DNA of 64,000 nucleotides from Oscillospiraceae bacterium (lineage in GTDB: Bacteria; Bacillota; Clostridia; UMGS1810), in assembly GCA_015069095.1 (NCBI GenBank), contig SVJH01000001.1, positions 1 to 64,000 of the forward strand, read 5' to 3'. The notes below the pieces were generated by a model, which saw only the letters and a program-made list of their open reading frames with translations, ran no database searches and was not told the origin of the DNA. Shown piece after piece: positions 34,574 through 42,465 of this stretch (positions within the stretch are counted from its first letter, which is position 1; every line of letters begins with the position of its first letter). The position numbers and the translations under genes were made by a program.

Positions 34574-36043
34574 ATGAAAATAGCAGTTATGTGCGATATG
34601 CATCTTCCATACGAAAAAGATGCCGTACAGTACGATTATTTTGACCTCGCAATAGAAGATATAAAAAATACAAAGCCTGATTATACAATTGTTGCAGGCG
34701 ATATTACGGCTTATGCCGAAATGGAATCGACAGATGCTTTTATAGAAAAAATATCGGAACTCAATAACGTAATAGTTGTTGCAGGAAACAGTGATGTAAG
34801 AAGCAAAAACGAAAAGATTTTATCTTTTGCAAAGGGCGGAACAATTGATGCAGGAAGAAAGATTTTATGCATAAACACTCCGCATGGTTACATAACAAAA
34901 GAAGATTTTGAAAAAATAGAAAATTTAAACGATGGCGATGTTTTTGTTATGCATCATTATGTTAAAAGAGGGCTTGATGCAAAGACAAAAGAAAGACTTT
35001 TTAAAATTTTAGATGAAAAAAGCATCATTGTAATTTGCGGACATATTCACTCATTTGCCGATGAAACTGTGGGCAAAAGCAGAGTTGTTGCCCTAAGAGC
35101 ACTTGATGCAGAAAAAACAATAGGAGCACCGCCTTGCATAACATATTTTAACATTACAAAAGATGAATTTTCATACGAAGAAAAAATATTTTCAATACCA
35201 AAAGAAAATATGAATGGTTTTAGAGATTTAATAGGAATAAGTTGTTTTGACGTTGAAACTACATTTGACTATGCCGTTAAAAGCAATATAAAAAACATTG
35301 AACTAAGAAAATACAGTGAAGATGACGGACTTTTTGATTTGACAGTTGAAAAAGTTAATATGTGGCGAAAAAAATGCGGAAATGTTCTTTCGATGCATAT
35401 GCCGGATGTGAATTTTGAGGATGGAAAAATAGTATATCCAAAATGGGAATATGCACTAAAACTTGCAAAAGCAACAGGTGTTACATCTATGACAGTTCAT
35501 CCACCAAGAGTAAGCGTGGAATTTATGAAAGAACATTTTGACGAGTTTATATCGATTTATTATGATATTTTTTCAAAATTGCCATCAGATATTAAAATCG
35601 GTTTTGAAAATATGCATATGAGAAAAGGCATAGACAATGCAGACGAAACAAGAGGATACGGGTATCTTCCGCCGGAAACAAACGCACTTATAGATGCTGT
35701 TAATAAAAAGTTTGGCTATGAAAGGGTAGGAGCAGTTGTTGATATCGGCCACGCAAGAAATAATATGCCATATAACAGTATTTATCCTATAGGAACATGG
35801 CTTGCAATAATGGGCAAAAAAATTGTTGCTTTTCATATTCATCAAAGCGTTAAAGATGAAAAACTGGGACTTAGAAATCACAATGCAATAACTAACTGGC
35901 ACGGACCTATGATTTCGTATTCAGGTATTTTTAAAGCGTGGGAGAAAAATAAAATTAACAGATGTCCTATGTTTTTGGAACTTAGAAAACTTGAAGAAGC
36001 AATAGAAAGTATAGAAGCGTTTGATAAACTTACAGAATTTTAA
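34574..36043 (+). CDS. Fusion of metallophosphoesterase and sugar isomerase-like TIM barrel
   Basis: The 489-residue protein has two domains. Residues 1 to about 200 form a calcineurin-like phosphoesterase: CDMHLPYEKD (replacing the usual DxH), IVAGDITAY, VVAGNSD, VMHHYVKRG and ICGHIHSF. Residues 215 to 489 form a xylose-isomerase-like TIM barrel: LIGISCFDVETTFDYAVKSN, VLSMHMPDVNF, TVHPPRVS, GFENMHMRKG, AVVDIGHARN and VAFHIHQSV. The fusion suggests a two-step conversion of a phosphorylated sugar. It is divergent from GH78 rhamnosidase, so rhamnose-related metabolism is a reasonable guess. GAGGAGAG precedes the ATG. I know of no standard pathway with this exact fusion. Confidence 0.85.
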   Translation: MKIAVMCDMHLPYEKDAVQYDYFDLAIEDIKNTKPDYTIVAGDITAYAEMESTDAFIEKISELNNVIVVAGNSDVRSKNEKILSFAKGGTIDAGRKILCINTPHGYITKEDFEKIENLNDGDVFVMHHYVKRGLDAKTKERLFKILDEKSIIVICGHIHSFADETVGKSRVVALRALDAEKTIGAPPCITYFNITKDEFSYEEKIFSIPKENMNGFRDLIGISCFDVETTFDYAVKSNIKNIELRKYSEDDGLFDLTVEKVNMWRKKCGNVLSMHMPDVNFEDGKIVYPKWEYALKLAKATGVTSMTVHPPRVSVEFMKEHFDEFISIYYDIFSKLPSDIKIGFENMHMRKGIDNADETRGYGYLPPETNALIDAVNKKFGYERVGAVVDIGHARNNMPYNSIYPIGTWLAIMGKKIVAFHIHQSVKDEKLGLRNHNAITNWHGPMISYSGIFKAWEKNKINRCPMFLELRKLEEAIESIEAFDKLTEF

Positions 36044-36045
36044 CA

Positions 36046-36120
36046 TTTTGGGGACGGGGCAGTTTATGTACAAAATTCAAAATACTTTGTTGTGTAAAAT
36101 CAAAAAAGGCAGGTTTTTTG
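36046..36120 (+). repeat. GGGGACGGGGCAG-type repeat, copy 6 (subtype A)
   Basis: TTTGGGGACGGGGCAGTTTA with the subtype A extension up to AAAAAAGGCAGG. The second terminator arm is missing, exactly as before the 28551 Rhs tip. Confidence 0.8.
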
Positions 36121-36130
36121 TTTGATTTAA

Positions 36131-36159
36131 TTGACAAGTAAAGAGGCAAATGGTAAAAT
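36131..36159 (+). promoter_or_regulatory. Promoter-like element at the head of an orphan Rhs tip
   Basis: TTGACA, 17-nt spacer, TAAAAT; third copy of the arrangement at 28520 and 30111. Confidence 0.4.
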
Positions 36160-36161
36160 AA

Positions 36162-37343
36162 AAGTATAAATATGACGGAAATAACCTACGCCAAAGCAAA
36201 ACTGTAAATGGCGTAAAAACAAGTCATATTTACGATGGACAAAACATAGTTTTAGATATAATGGATAGTGGTAATACTGTTTACAACCGAGGTTTAAGTT
36301 TAATTAATAGAACAAACCAAAATGGCACAGATTACTACCATTTTAACATTCATGGAGATACAATAGCACTTACAAATTTACTTGGCGAAATCACAGTAAA
36401 TTATCAATATGACACATTCGGTAATCAACTAACAAATGCCGAAAACGATACCAACCCATTCCGTTATTGCGGAGAATATTTCGACCAAGAAACAGGTTTT
36501 ATCTATTTAAGAAATAGATATTATGACCCAAGTTTAGGTAGGTTTGTTACAGAAGATCCGATACGAGATGGCGAAAACTGGTATGTGTATTGTTCGAATA
36601 ATCCTGTTATGTTTGTGGATCCAGAGGGATTGGAAAATATTGTGGTTTCAGGTGGAAAGTACGGAAATGATGATCCATGGCCATACGAATTTATTGAGAC
36701 GGCATTAAATAAAATCTGGGATTGGAAGGAAAACAATCCTGATGAAACTATAACATGGATTGTATCTATGGCTGGTTGGACACAAAAAGATATTGATAAT
36801 TTTAAGAATGCTGTATATCCTGAAAAGAGTATAAATGTAGTTGCCATTACAGATAGTGAACAGTTGATTAATTATATAAATTCAAAAGATATTAATTCCT
36901 CATCTTTATCTCAAGCACGTAAAGATGATACTATAACAGATTTTGCACTATTTTCTCATGGTTTATTAGAAGGTAATGGCACTATTGCATTAGGGTATGG
37001 ATTTTCAAATTCTAGCAATTTGAAATTGTCTATATCTCAAACAAATAAAATGAATACGAGTGCATTTTCACCTAATAGTGTAAGTGAGTTTTATTCTTGT
37101 AATACAGGTACGACAGGAAATAAAAGTTTTGCTCAAAATTGGTCAAATAAAACTTCTGGAATTACATATGCTTTTTATGGTAAGTCTAATTATGGTAAAA
37201 TACACAAAGGTCAATCATTTGGGATATGGTTATCAAGACAAATAAGAGGTTTTTATTGGGGAGGTTCATGGAATTTGCCGATTCCTGGAACTGAACTACA
37301 CGAAGGAATTAAACCTCATATGCGTAAATTTACTCCTAACTGA
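36162..37343 (+). pseudogene. Orphan Rhs core with caspase-like (clan CD-type) toxin tip
   Basis: Open after a stop at 36159-36161; the first ATG (36261) has no ribosome site, so expression is doubtful. The core end is intact: GTDYYHFNIHGDTIALTN, NPFRYCGEYFDQETGFIYLR, NRYYDPSLGRFVTEDP, NNPVMFVDPEGL. The tip of about 240 residues has TITWIVSMAGWTQKDID, then DFALFSHGLLEGNG with His233, and EFYSCNTGTTGNKSFA with Cys280 (numbered from ATG 36261). A His-Gly followed about 47 residues later by a Cys after a beta strand is the pattern of caspase-like cysteine peptidases. This would make the tip a peptidase toxin; that is inference from motif spacing. A small membrane-anchored gene follows, the expected immunity position. 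Confidence 0.7.
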
Positions 37344-37362
37344 TATAGTGGAGGAAGGACAT

Positions 37363-37803
37363 ATGACTAGAATTTTTACTAATATTGCAAAATTACTTTG
37401 CATATTATTACTTTTAGGTATAATATTTATTAGATATTATCCGATAAAAATGGCAAAAGATATGAATAATATACAGTCTGAATATGAATGTATAGTATGT
37501 AGTGCAGCATATACTACTGGTTTTGAATGGTTAGTAGAACAAAGTTCAAACTCATATAAGGGCTACATTTTTATTGAAGGAGTTATGGAAAATCCACACA
37601 AAAGTATTAAATATGATGTTTTACCAGAGAATAAGTTTATATTATATGGAAATTATGATGGGGAACGTTATTTTGATGGAAAATATTATCCTGTATTTAA
37701 GGCGAAAAAGTGGGATGTGGTGTATCCTGTTAAAAGAAGTGATGCATTGCCATGCTTTTTATCTCCTTCATTTGGATTGACTTGGATAGATTTACTTCAT
37801 TAA
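37363..37803 (+). CDS. Small membrane-anchored protein, candidate immunity protein
   Basis: The 146-residue protein has one N-terminal membrane helix (about 7-24; IAKLLCILLLLGIIFI) and a C-terminal beta-rich domain (about 45-146; GYIFIEGVMENP, KFILYGNYDGERYF, YYPVFKAKKWDVVYP). It starts at ATG 37363 with AAGGA upstream, 19 bases after the Rhs tip. No family is recognised. Position and size suit an immunity protein for the preceding toxin tip. A membrane-tethered, outward-facing domain would fit protection against a toxin at the cell surface, but this is inference. Confidence 0.55.
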   Translation: MTRIFTNIAKLLCILLLLGIIFIRYYPIKMAKDMNNIQSEYECIVCSAAYTTGFEWLVEQSSNSYKGYIFIEGVMENPHKSIKYDVLPENKFILYGNYDGERYFDGKYYPVFKAKKWDVVYPVKRSDALPCFLSPSFGLTWIDLLH

Positions 37804-37805
37804 GA

Positions 37806-37904
37806 AACACTTTAGGAACAGGGCAGTTTATGTTACATAAAACAAAAAAACGGCTTTGTTCCAAAACAAAACTAATTAAGGCAGGTTTAAACCTGCCTTT
37901 TTTA
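37806..37904 (+). repeat. GGGGACGGGGCAG-type repeat, copy 7 (subtype B), ending in a terminator
   Basis: CACTTTAGGAACAGGGCAGTTT (slightly decayed), the subtype B extension with ACGGCTTTGTTCCAAAACAA and a hairpin AAGGCAGGTTT / AAACCTGCCTT at 37878-37903. Confidence 0.75.
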
Positions 37905-37913
37905 TAAAAAGAA

Positions 37914-37947
37914 AACCCTTACAAGTGCAATCTTGTAAGGGTTATAT
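37914..37947 (-). terminator. Terminator of the amidohydrolase operon
   Basis: AACCCTTACAAG and CTTGTAAGGGTT pair perfectly around TGCAAT. It lies directly downstream of the minus-strand amidohydrolase gene. Confidence 0.85.
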
Positions 37948-37948
37948 T

Positions 37949-38833
37949 TTATTTGTTAATAAGTCTTTCAGCGTTTTTATAATAAATAAGTTCTTTAACA
38001 TCTTTATTAAGATTTAATTCTTCAATAATTTGTTGATGTTTATTATCAAAACAATCACGCGCATAAAGAAATCTATCGGGGAATTTATTTATAAGTTTAT
38101 ATGAATATTCTTTATCTCTTGAAAGCGCGCTATATCCCGATTTAGCAGAAATGTCGCAGTATAAATTTGGATATGCACCAAGTAAATATTCAATTTTTCC
38201 ACCTGTCTTTACCGGAGCATCCGGATTAGATACAGTATACATAAGATCGTCGTTTGAAATATGTCCCCAAAATCCTGGAGCATGACCTAAAAAGTTTGTT
38301 TTTGGACATAAGTTCAAAAGATGTTCAAGTGTATCTATACTTCCGCCATACCACCAGTTAGACCGAGGATAATTATAAGATTTTTTTGTTGCCTGGGGAT
38401 AGTCAAAATGAAGTGTTACAGGAATGTTTGCATCACCGCAGAACTTAAATATTTCAACTGCATCTGGATTATCATAAAGCATACGTAGTTTAACTTCTCC
38501 GCAAACCTTAACGCCGTAAATTGACACAGCAGTTTTCATACACGAAAGAGCATCAACTCTGCGAAGGTCGGGAGCGTATCCAAGAATAAATCTTTCTGGT
38601 GCTCTTTGTACATAATCAATACATCTTTCAAAAGGTACAGGATATGAATTTGTATCTTTTGACTCAAATAAATGTCCGCTTGTCATTTCCAAATTAAACG
38701 GACTGTAATCTCCAAAAGGTGCTTCCCACGTAAGAAGCCACGTTTTATCTATACCGTTTTTATCCATATCGGCAATAAATGATTCAAAATTCATTCCATC
38801 CCAGTCAGGATGATTGTGTGCATCAATAATCAT
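37949..38833 (-). CDS. Amidohydrolase-2-family metal-dependent hydrolase
   Basis: The 294-residue protein begins MIIDAHNHPDWDG, the metal-binding HxH at the end of the first strand of amidohydrolase barrels. It continues with LTWEAPFGDYSP, VKVCGEVKLR, VTLHFDY, NFLGHAPGFWGH and a late LYARDCFD that should provide the remaining metal-binding His and Asp. Members hydrolyse lactones or decarboxylate and hydrolyse other small carboxylic substrates. The ATG at 38833 has AAGGAG 8 nt upstream; the GTG at 38842 overlaps that site. It is the last gene of an operon with a Gfo/Idh/MocA dehydrogenase. Hydrolysis of a sugar lactone made by that dehydrogenase would fit, but is inferred. Confidence 0.82.
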   Translation of the reverse strand: MIIDAHNHPDWDGMNFESFIADMDKNGIDKTWLLTWEAPFGDYSPFNLEMTSGHLFESKDTNSYPVPFERCIDYVQRAPERFILGYAPDLRRVDALSCMKTAVSIYGVKVCGEVKLRMLYDNPDAVEIFKFCGDANIPVTLHFDYPQATKKSYNYPRSNWWYGGSIDTLEHLLNLCPKTNFLGHAPGFWGHISNDDLMYTVSNPDAPVKTGGKIEYLLGAYPNLYCDISAKSGYSALSRDKEYSYKLINKFPDRFLYARDCFDNKHQQIIEELNLNKDVKELIYYKNAERLINK

Positions 38834-38854
38834 ATTTTTCACTCCTTGAAAAAA

Positions 38855-39883
38855 TTAATTCTGATTTAAAACTACTGCTTTGCCTGTTTTTGATGATGAG
38901 TAAACTGCATTTATAACTTCAACTGCCCTAAATCCGTCTTCAAGCGGAATCATCGGCTCAGTTTTATTTATTACAGCGTCAATGAAGTCCTGTATCTGAA
39001 AAGCGTGGCCTGAAATATCAAGTGCTTTTGGATCGTTAAACGAATTTACAACTGCATTTTCAGGTTTTAAATTATAATCAAGTCCCTCAATTTCGCATCT
39101 TGAAATATTATCGGCTTTAACAGTAACAGTTCCTTTTGTTCCTGATATTGTCAAGCTTCTTGGAAATCCTTTGTAAATGGAAGTGGTGCTTTGAATAACT
39201 GCAAGAGCACCGTTTTGAAATTCTACTGTTGCAACTGATGTATCTTCTGCTTCAATATCGTGTGTAAGAGTGTTTATGCATCCAAAAACTCTTTTTACAG
39301 GCCCCATTATGTAAAGGAGTAAATCAACTCCGTGAATCCCCTGATTCATAAGTGCACCACCATCTAACGCCCATGTTCCGCGCCACGCACTTGAATCGTA
39401 ATATTCCTGCGAACGATAATATTTCATAAGAAGGTCTGCAGTGATTAGTTTTCCAAGTTTTCCTCCACTGACAAATCCTTTTAATTCCTGTATTGCCTCT
39501 ATAAAACGGTGCTGTGATATAACACCTGCACAAACACCTTTTTCTTTTGCGGCTTTAATAACCTTTTGGCAGTCTTCGTTTGTAATAGCAAGAGGTTTTT
39601 CGATAAGTACGTGTTTTCCTGCATTTATGGCTTCAAGAGCAACAGATGCGTGAAATCCGCTTGGTGTGCATATTGTTACTGCATCAATTTCATCGCTTTT
39701 TAGCATTTCGTCGATAGAATCAAAGTATTTTACATTTTCGTTATTTTCAGAAAACCTTTTTGCATTTTCTTTTTTTGCATCGGCAACGCCGGCTAATATA
39801 CCGTTTTTTGACATTTTGATTGCTTTTGCATGCCACGTAGCAATAGAGCCACAACCTATAATTCCAAGTTTTAATTTTTCCAT
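38855..39883 (-). CDS. Gfo/Idh/MocA-family NAD(P)-dependent sugar dehydrogenase
   Basis: The 342-residue protein has an N-terminal Rossmann fold with GIIGCGSIATWHAKAI and TICTPSGFHASVALEAINAG, then the catalytic EKPLAIT (Lys of the EKP motif). The C-terminal alpha/beta domain carries WALDGGALMNQGIHGVDLLLY, with the usual conserved His. The family oxidises or epimerises sugars and polyols. It follows the AraC gene by 18 bases and precedes the amidohydrolase by 21, so the three form one operon, a likely small pathway that oxidises an unusual sugar. CGGAG precedes the ATG. Confidence 0.92.
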   Translation of the reverse strand: MEKLKLGIIGCGSIATWHAKAIKMSKNGILAGVADAKKENAKRFSENNENVKYFDSIDEMLKSDEIDAVTICTPSGFHASVALEAINAGKHVLIEKPLAITNEDCQKVIKAAKEKGVCAGVISQHRFIEAIQELKGFVSGGKLGKLITADLLMKYYRSQEYYDSSAWRGTWALDGGALMNQGIHGVDLLLYIMGPVKRVFGCINTLTHDIEAEDTSVATVEFQNGALAVIQSTTSIYKGFPRSLTISGTKGTVTVKADNISRCEIEGLDYNLKPENAVVNSFNDPKALDISGHAFQIQDFIDAVINKTEPMIPLEDGFRAVEVINAVYSSSKTGKAVVLNQN

Positions 39884-39901
39884 AATAACTTTCTCCGTAT
39901 A

Positions 39902-40765
39902 CTAATTTTTTTCACTGTATTGCCCCGTCAAGTACGCTTTTGGCGAAGAACCAATTATCTTTTTAAAGCATCTGCAAAAATATGTGTAATCTTCAAATCC
40001 AACTGTTTCCGATATTTGTTTTATTGAAAGATTTGAATTTTTCATAAGTGAAATTGCTTTGTTTATTTTAAGATTGTTTATATATGTAATCGGCGTTTCG
40101 CCTGTAATATTTTTAAAAACACGGCAAAAATGAGGTTCACTTACATAACACTCTTTTGCTATGTCGCTTACTTTAATTCGCTCATCAAAGTGTGTGTGAA
40201 TATACAAAAATGCATTGTTTATTATTTCGGAACTTTTTGAGTCATGACTTACAGTTACATTTTTTTCATTAACCACATGTTTTTTCAGTGATGAAAAAAA
40301 TGCAATGAATAGCCCCAATGAAAGCATTGTGTCATTTTTTTCAAAAGATGAAAAAAGTTTATCGGCATATTCTATAACAACAGGATCATTTTTTATTACA
40401 TTTGTAAATTTTATATTTAAAAAATCACATTTTGCAAAATCTTCTTTAAAAAGGCTATTGTTAAACACGCGTGATAAATTAACACAAAACATATTGTATA
40501 TGGCTGTTTCGCCATTTTCCAGTTTATTTGCGTGATACTCAAAGGGGTTTATAATTACCAAATCTCCTTTTTCGGCGCGTATAGTATTTGTACCAAGATT
40601 TATACTCATAGAACCTGATACTATGTATTTTACTTCCATCTCTTCGTGCCAGGCAAGGTTTGAATAGTAATGTTCGTTTACTTTTCTGTTTAAATCATAA
40701 ATAAAAAGTGAGTTGTTTTTGTTGTATAAAATTTTATCGTATTCTGCTGTTAATAAAAAAGACAT
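39902..40765 (-). CDS. AraC-family regulator of the dehydrogenase operon
   Basis: The 287-residue protein has an N-terminal cupin (about 35-120; WHEEMEVKYIVSGSMSINLG, GDLVIINPFEYHAN) and a C-terminal AraC domain (about 185-285), with VSDIAKECYVSEPHFCRVFKN, ISETVGFEDYTYFCRCFKK and IIGSSPKAYLTGQ. It is the first gene of the operon with the Gfo/Idh/MocA and amidohydrolase genes and divergent from the DegT gene. AGAGGAAGAAGG lies before the ATG. It probably activates its own operon in response to a sugar. Confidence 0.9.
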   Translation of the reverse strand: MSFLLTAEYDKILYNKNNSLFIYDLNRKVNEHYYSNLAWHEEMEVKYIVSGSMSINLGTNTIRAEKGDLVIINPFEYHANKLENGETAIYNMFCVNLSRVFNNSLFKEDFAKCDFLNIKFTNVIKNDPVVIEYADKLFSSFEKNDTMLSLGLFIAFFSSLKKHVVNEKNVTVSHDSKSSEIINNAFLYIHTHFDERIKVSDIAKECYVSEPHFCRVFKNITGETPITYINNLKINKAISLMKNSNLSIKQISETVGFEDYTYFCRCFKKIIGSSPKAYLTGQYSEKN

Positions 40766-40996
40766 AAATTACCTTCTTCCTCTTAAAAGAGTGATTTTAT
40801 CTCTATGTTTTTTTCACATTTAAGTATTTTAAAAAAGTTTTCCTTTTTTATCATTATATATTGATTTTTTGTGTATATCAAGTAATATTTTAATGAATTT
40901 ATTGGACAATTTTGATAATTACTAATTTTGGAAAAGTATTAACGCGCGTATTATAATGAAGGAAATAAAAAATTAGATTTTTTATAAAATAGTCCA

Positions 40997-41035
40997 ATTT
41001 TAAGTCAAAATTATTCATTGAATTTGACTTTAAAT
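40997..41035. promoter_or_regulatory. Imperfect palindrome upstream of the DegT gene
   Basis: TTTAAGTCAAAATT, a short centre, then AATTTGACTTTAAA: an inverted repeat with one unpaired base, about 70 bp before the DegT start. It could be an operator for a dimeric repressor. The rest of 40766-41103 is AT-rich non-coding DNA. Confidence 0.5.
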
Positions 41036-41103
41036 TTGTTTATCATATAATTGTACAAAGAAATTTGTACGATGCTAAATTATTTATTACGAGGTGTATA
41101 ATT

Positions 41104-42375
41104 ATGAGTAATAACGAACTAATAAAAGCGCTGGCAGTAAACGGAGGAGAAAAAGCAATTAAAACTCCGTTCCCACCAAGAGGACATTTTGGTCAGGAAG
41201 AAAAAGACGCTTGTAATCGTGTTCTTGATGATGCAATAGCAAGAGGTGTTGCACCTGGGTATAATGGTCCTGAAAGAGAAGCACTATCTAAAGAATTTGC
41301 CGATATGCTTGGTGGTGGATATGCAGAATGTGTAAATAGCGGAACTGCATCGGTTTATGTTGCACTTCGCTCTCAGAATATTCAGCCGTTTACAGAAATT
41401 ATTTGCGGACCTGTTACAGATGCCGGCGGATTTATGCCTATTACTATGATGAACTGTATACCTGTTGTAGCAGATTCTATTCCGGGAAGTTTCAACATCA
41501 GTCTTGAAGGTGTTAAAAAAGCATATACAGACAGAACGAGTGCAATTTTAGTTATTCATATTGCCGGTGAACCTTGTGAAGATATAGAAAAAATCTGCGA
41601 ATTTGCAAAAGAAAAAGGAATACCTGTTATAGAAGATTGTGCACAGTGTCATGGTGCTAAACTAAACGGAAAAATTATTGGAACATTCGGAGATGCATCG
41701 GGATTTTCTATGATGAATGGAAAACATACATGTTCCGGTGGTCAGGGTGGAATTGTTTGGACAAGAACTAAAGAAGCGTATCACAGAGCACGACAAGCAG
41801 CTGATAGAGGAAAGCCTTATGGGGTAGAGAACGCAAAAGGAAATGTGTGTGCATCGCTTAACTATAATATGGATGAAATGCATGCTGCAATAGGCAGAGT
41901 ACAGATTAAAAAACAGTTCCCAATTGGAAATGCACGTCGTGAAATTGTAAATAAAATCAAATCAGGTTTAAAAGATAATCCAGCTGTAAGTTTTTCTTAT
42001 ATTTCAGAAAATTGTGAGCCATCATATTGGTTTTTAAGAGTTTTATTTAATAAAGATGCCGTTACTGTTGACAAAGAAACATTTCAGCAGGCAATACTTG
42101 CAGAAGGTGTAGCGTCAATAAGCACCTATCCTTCAACACCTTACATATACGAATGGTACAAAAACAGCGCTGTTTTTGGCGACAGCAAATATCCATGGGC
42201 TGCTCCTGAATATAAAGGCGATAAAGAAAAACGTTACTCATTTGACGACATTCCAAATCTTAAAAAAGCACTTGATGATACAATTGTTGTTTATCTTCAT
42301 GAATCTTGGAAAGACGAAAACATAAATGAAGTTATTGCTGCATTTAACAAAGTATATAACGCATATAAAAAATAA
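41104..42375 (+). CDS. DegT/DnrJ/EryC1/StrS-family PLP aminotransferase-like protein
   Basis: The 423-residue protein shows the sugar aminotransferase fold: PGYNGPEREALSKEFADMLG, CVNSGTASVYVALRS, CGPVTDAGGFMPI, PVIEDCAQCHGAKLNGK, and FSMMNGKHTCSGGQGGI with Lys207 as probable PLP lysine. It also has NYNMDEMHAAIGRVQIKK. Members transfer amino groups to ketosugars, for example in scyllo-inosamine or amino sugar formation, or remove them. ATG 41104 follows CGAGGTG; the earlier ATG at 41065 does not. It stands alone, divergent from the AraC/dehydrogenase operon, so it may act on the ketosugar made there. Confidence 0.9.
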   Translation: MSNNELIKALAVNGGEKAIKTPFPPRGHFGQEEKDACNRVLDDAIARGVAPGYNGPEREALSKEFADMLGGGYAECVNSGTASVYVALRSQNIQPFTEIICGPVTDAGGFMPITMMNCIPVVADSIPGSFNISLEGVKKAYTDRTSAILVIHIAGEPCEDIEKICEFAKEKGIPVIEDCAQCHGAKLNGKIIGTFGDASGFSMMNGKHTCSGGQGGIVWTRTKEAYHRARQAADRGKPYGVENAKGNVCASLNYNMDEMHAAIGRVQIKKQFPIGNARREIVNKIKSGLKDNPAVSFSYISENCEPSYWFLRVLFNKDAVTVDKETFQQAILAEGVASISTYPSTPYIYEWYKNSAVFGDSKYPWAAPEYKGDKEKRYSFDDIPNLKKALDDTIVVYLHESWKDENINEVIAAFNKVYNAYKK

Positions 42376-42428
42376 TTGTTTGCATGGTGAAATCGTTAAC
42401 AAATAGTTTTACTATGTTAAGATAAAAC

Positions 42429-42464
42429 AAAAAGCGACTGATTTGCCTTCAGTCGCTTTTTTGT
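42429..42464. terminator. Bidirectional terminator
   Basis: AAAAAGCGACTGA and TCAGTCGCTTTTTT pair around a short loop between the convergent DegT and AraC genes. Confidence 0.88.
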
Positions 42465-42465
42465 A

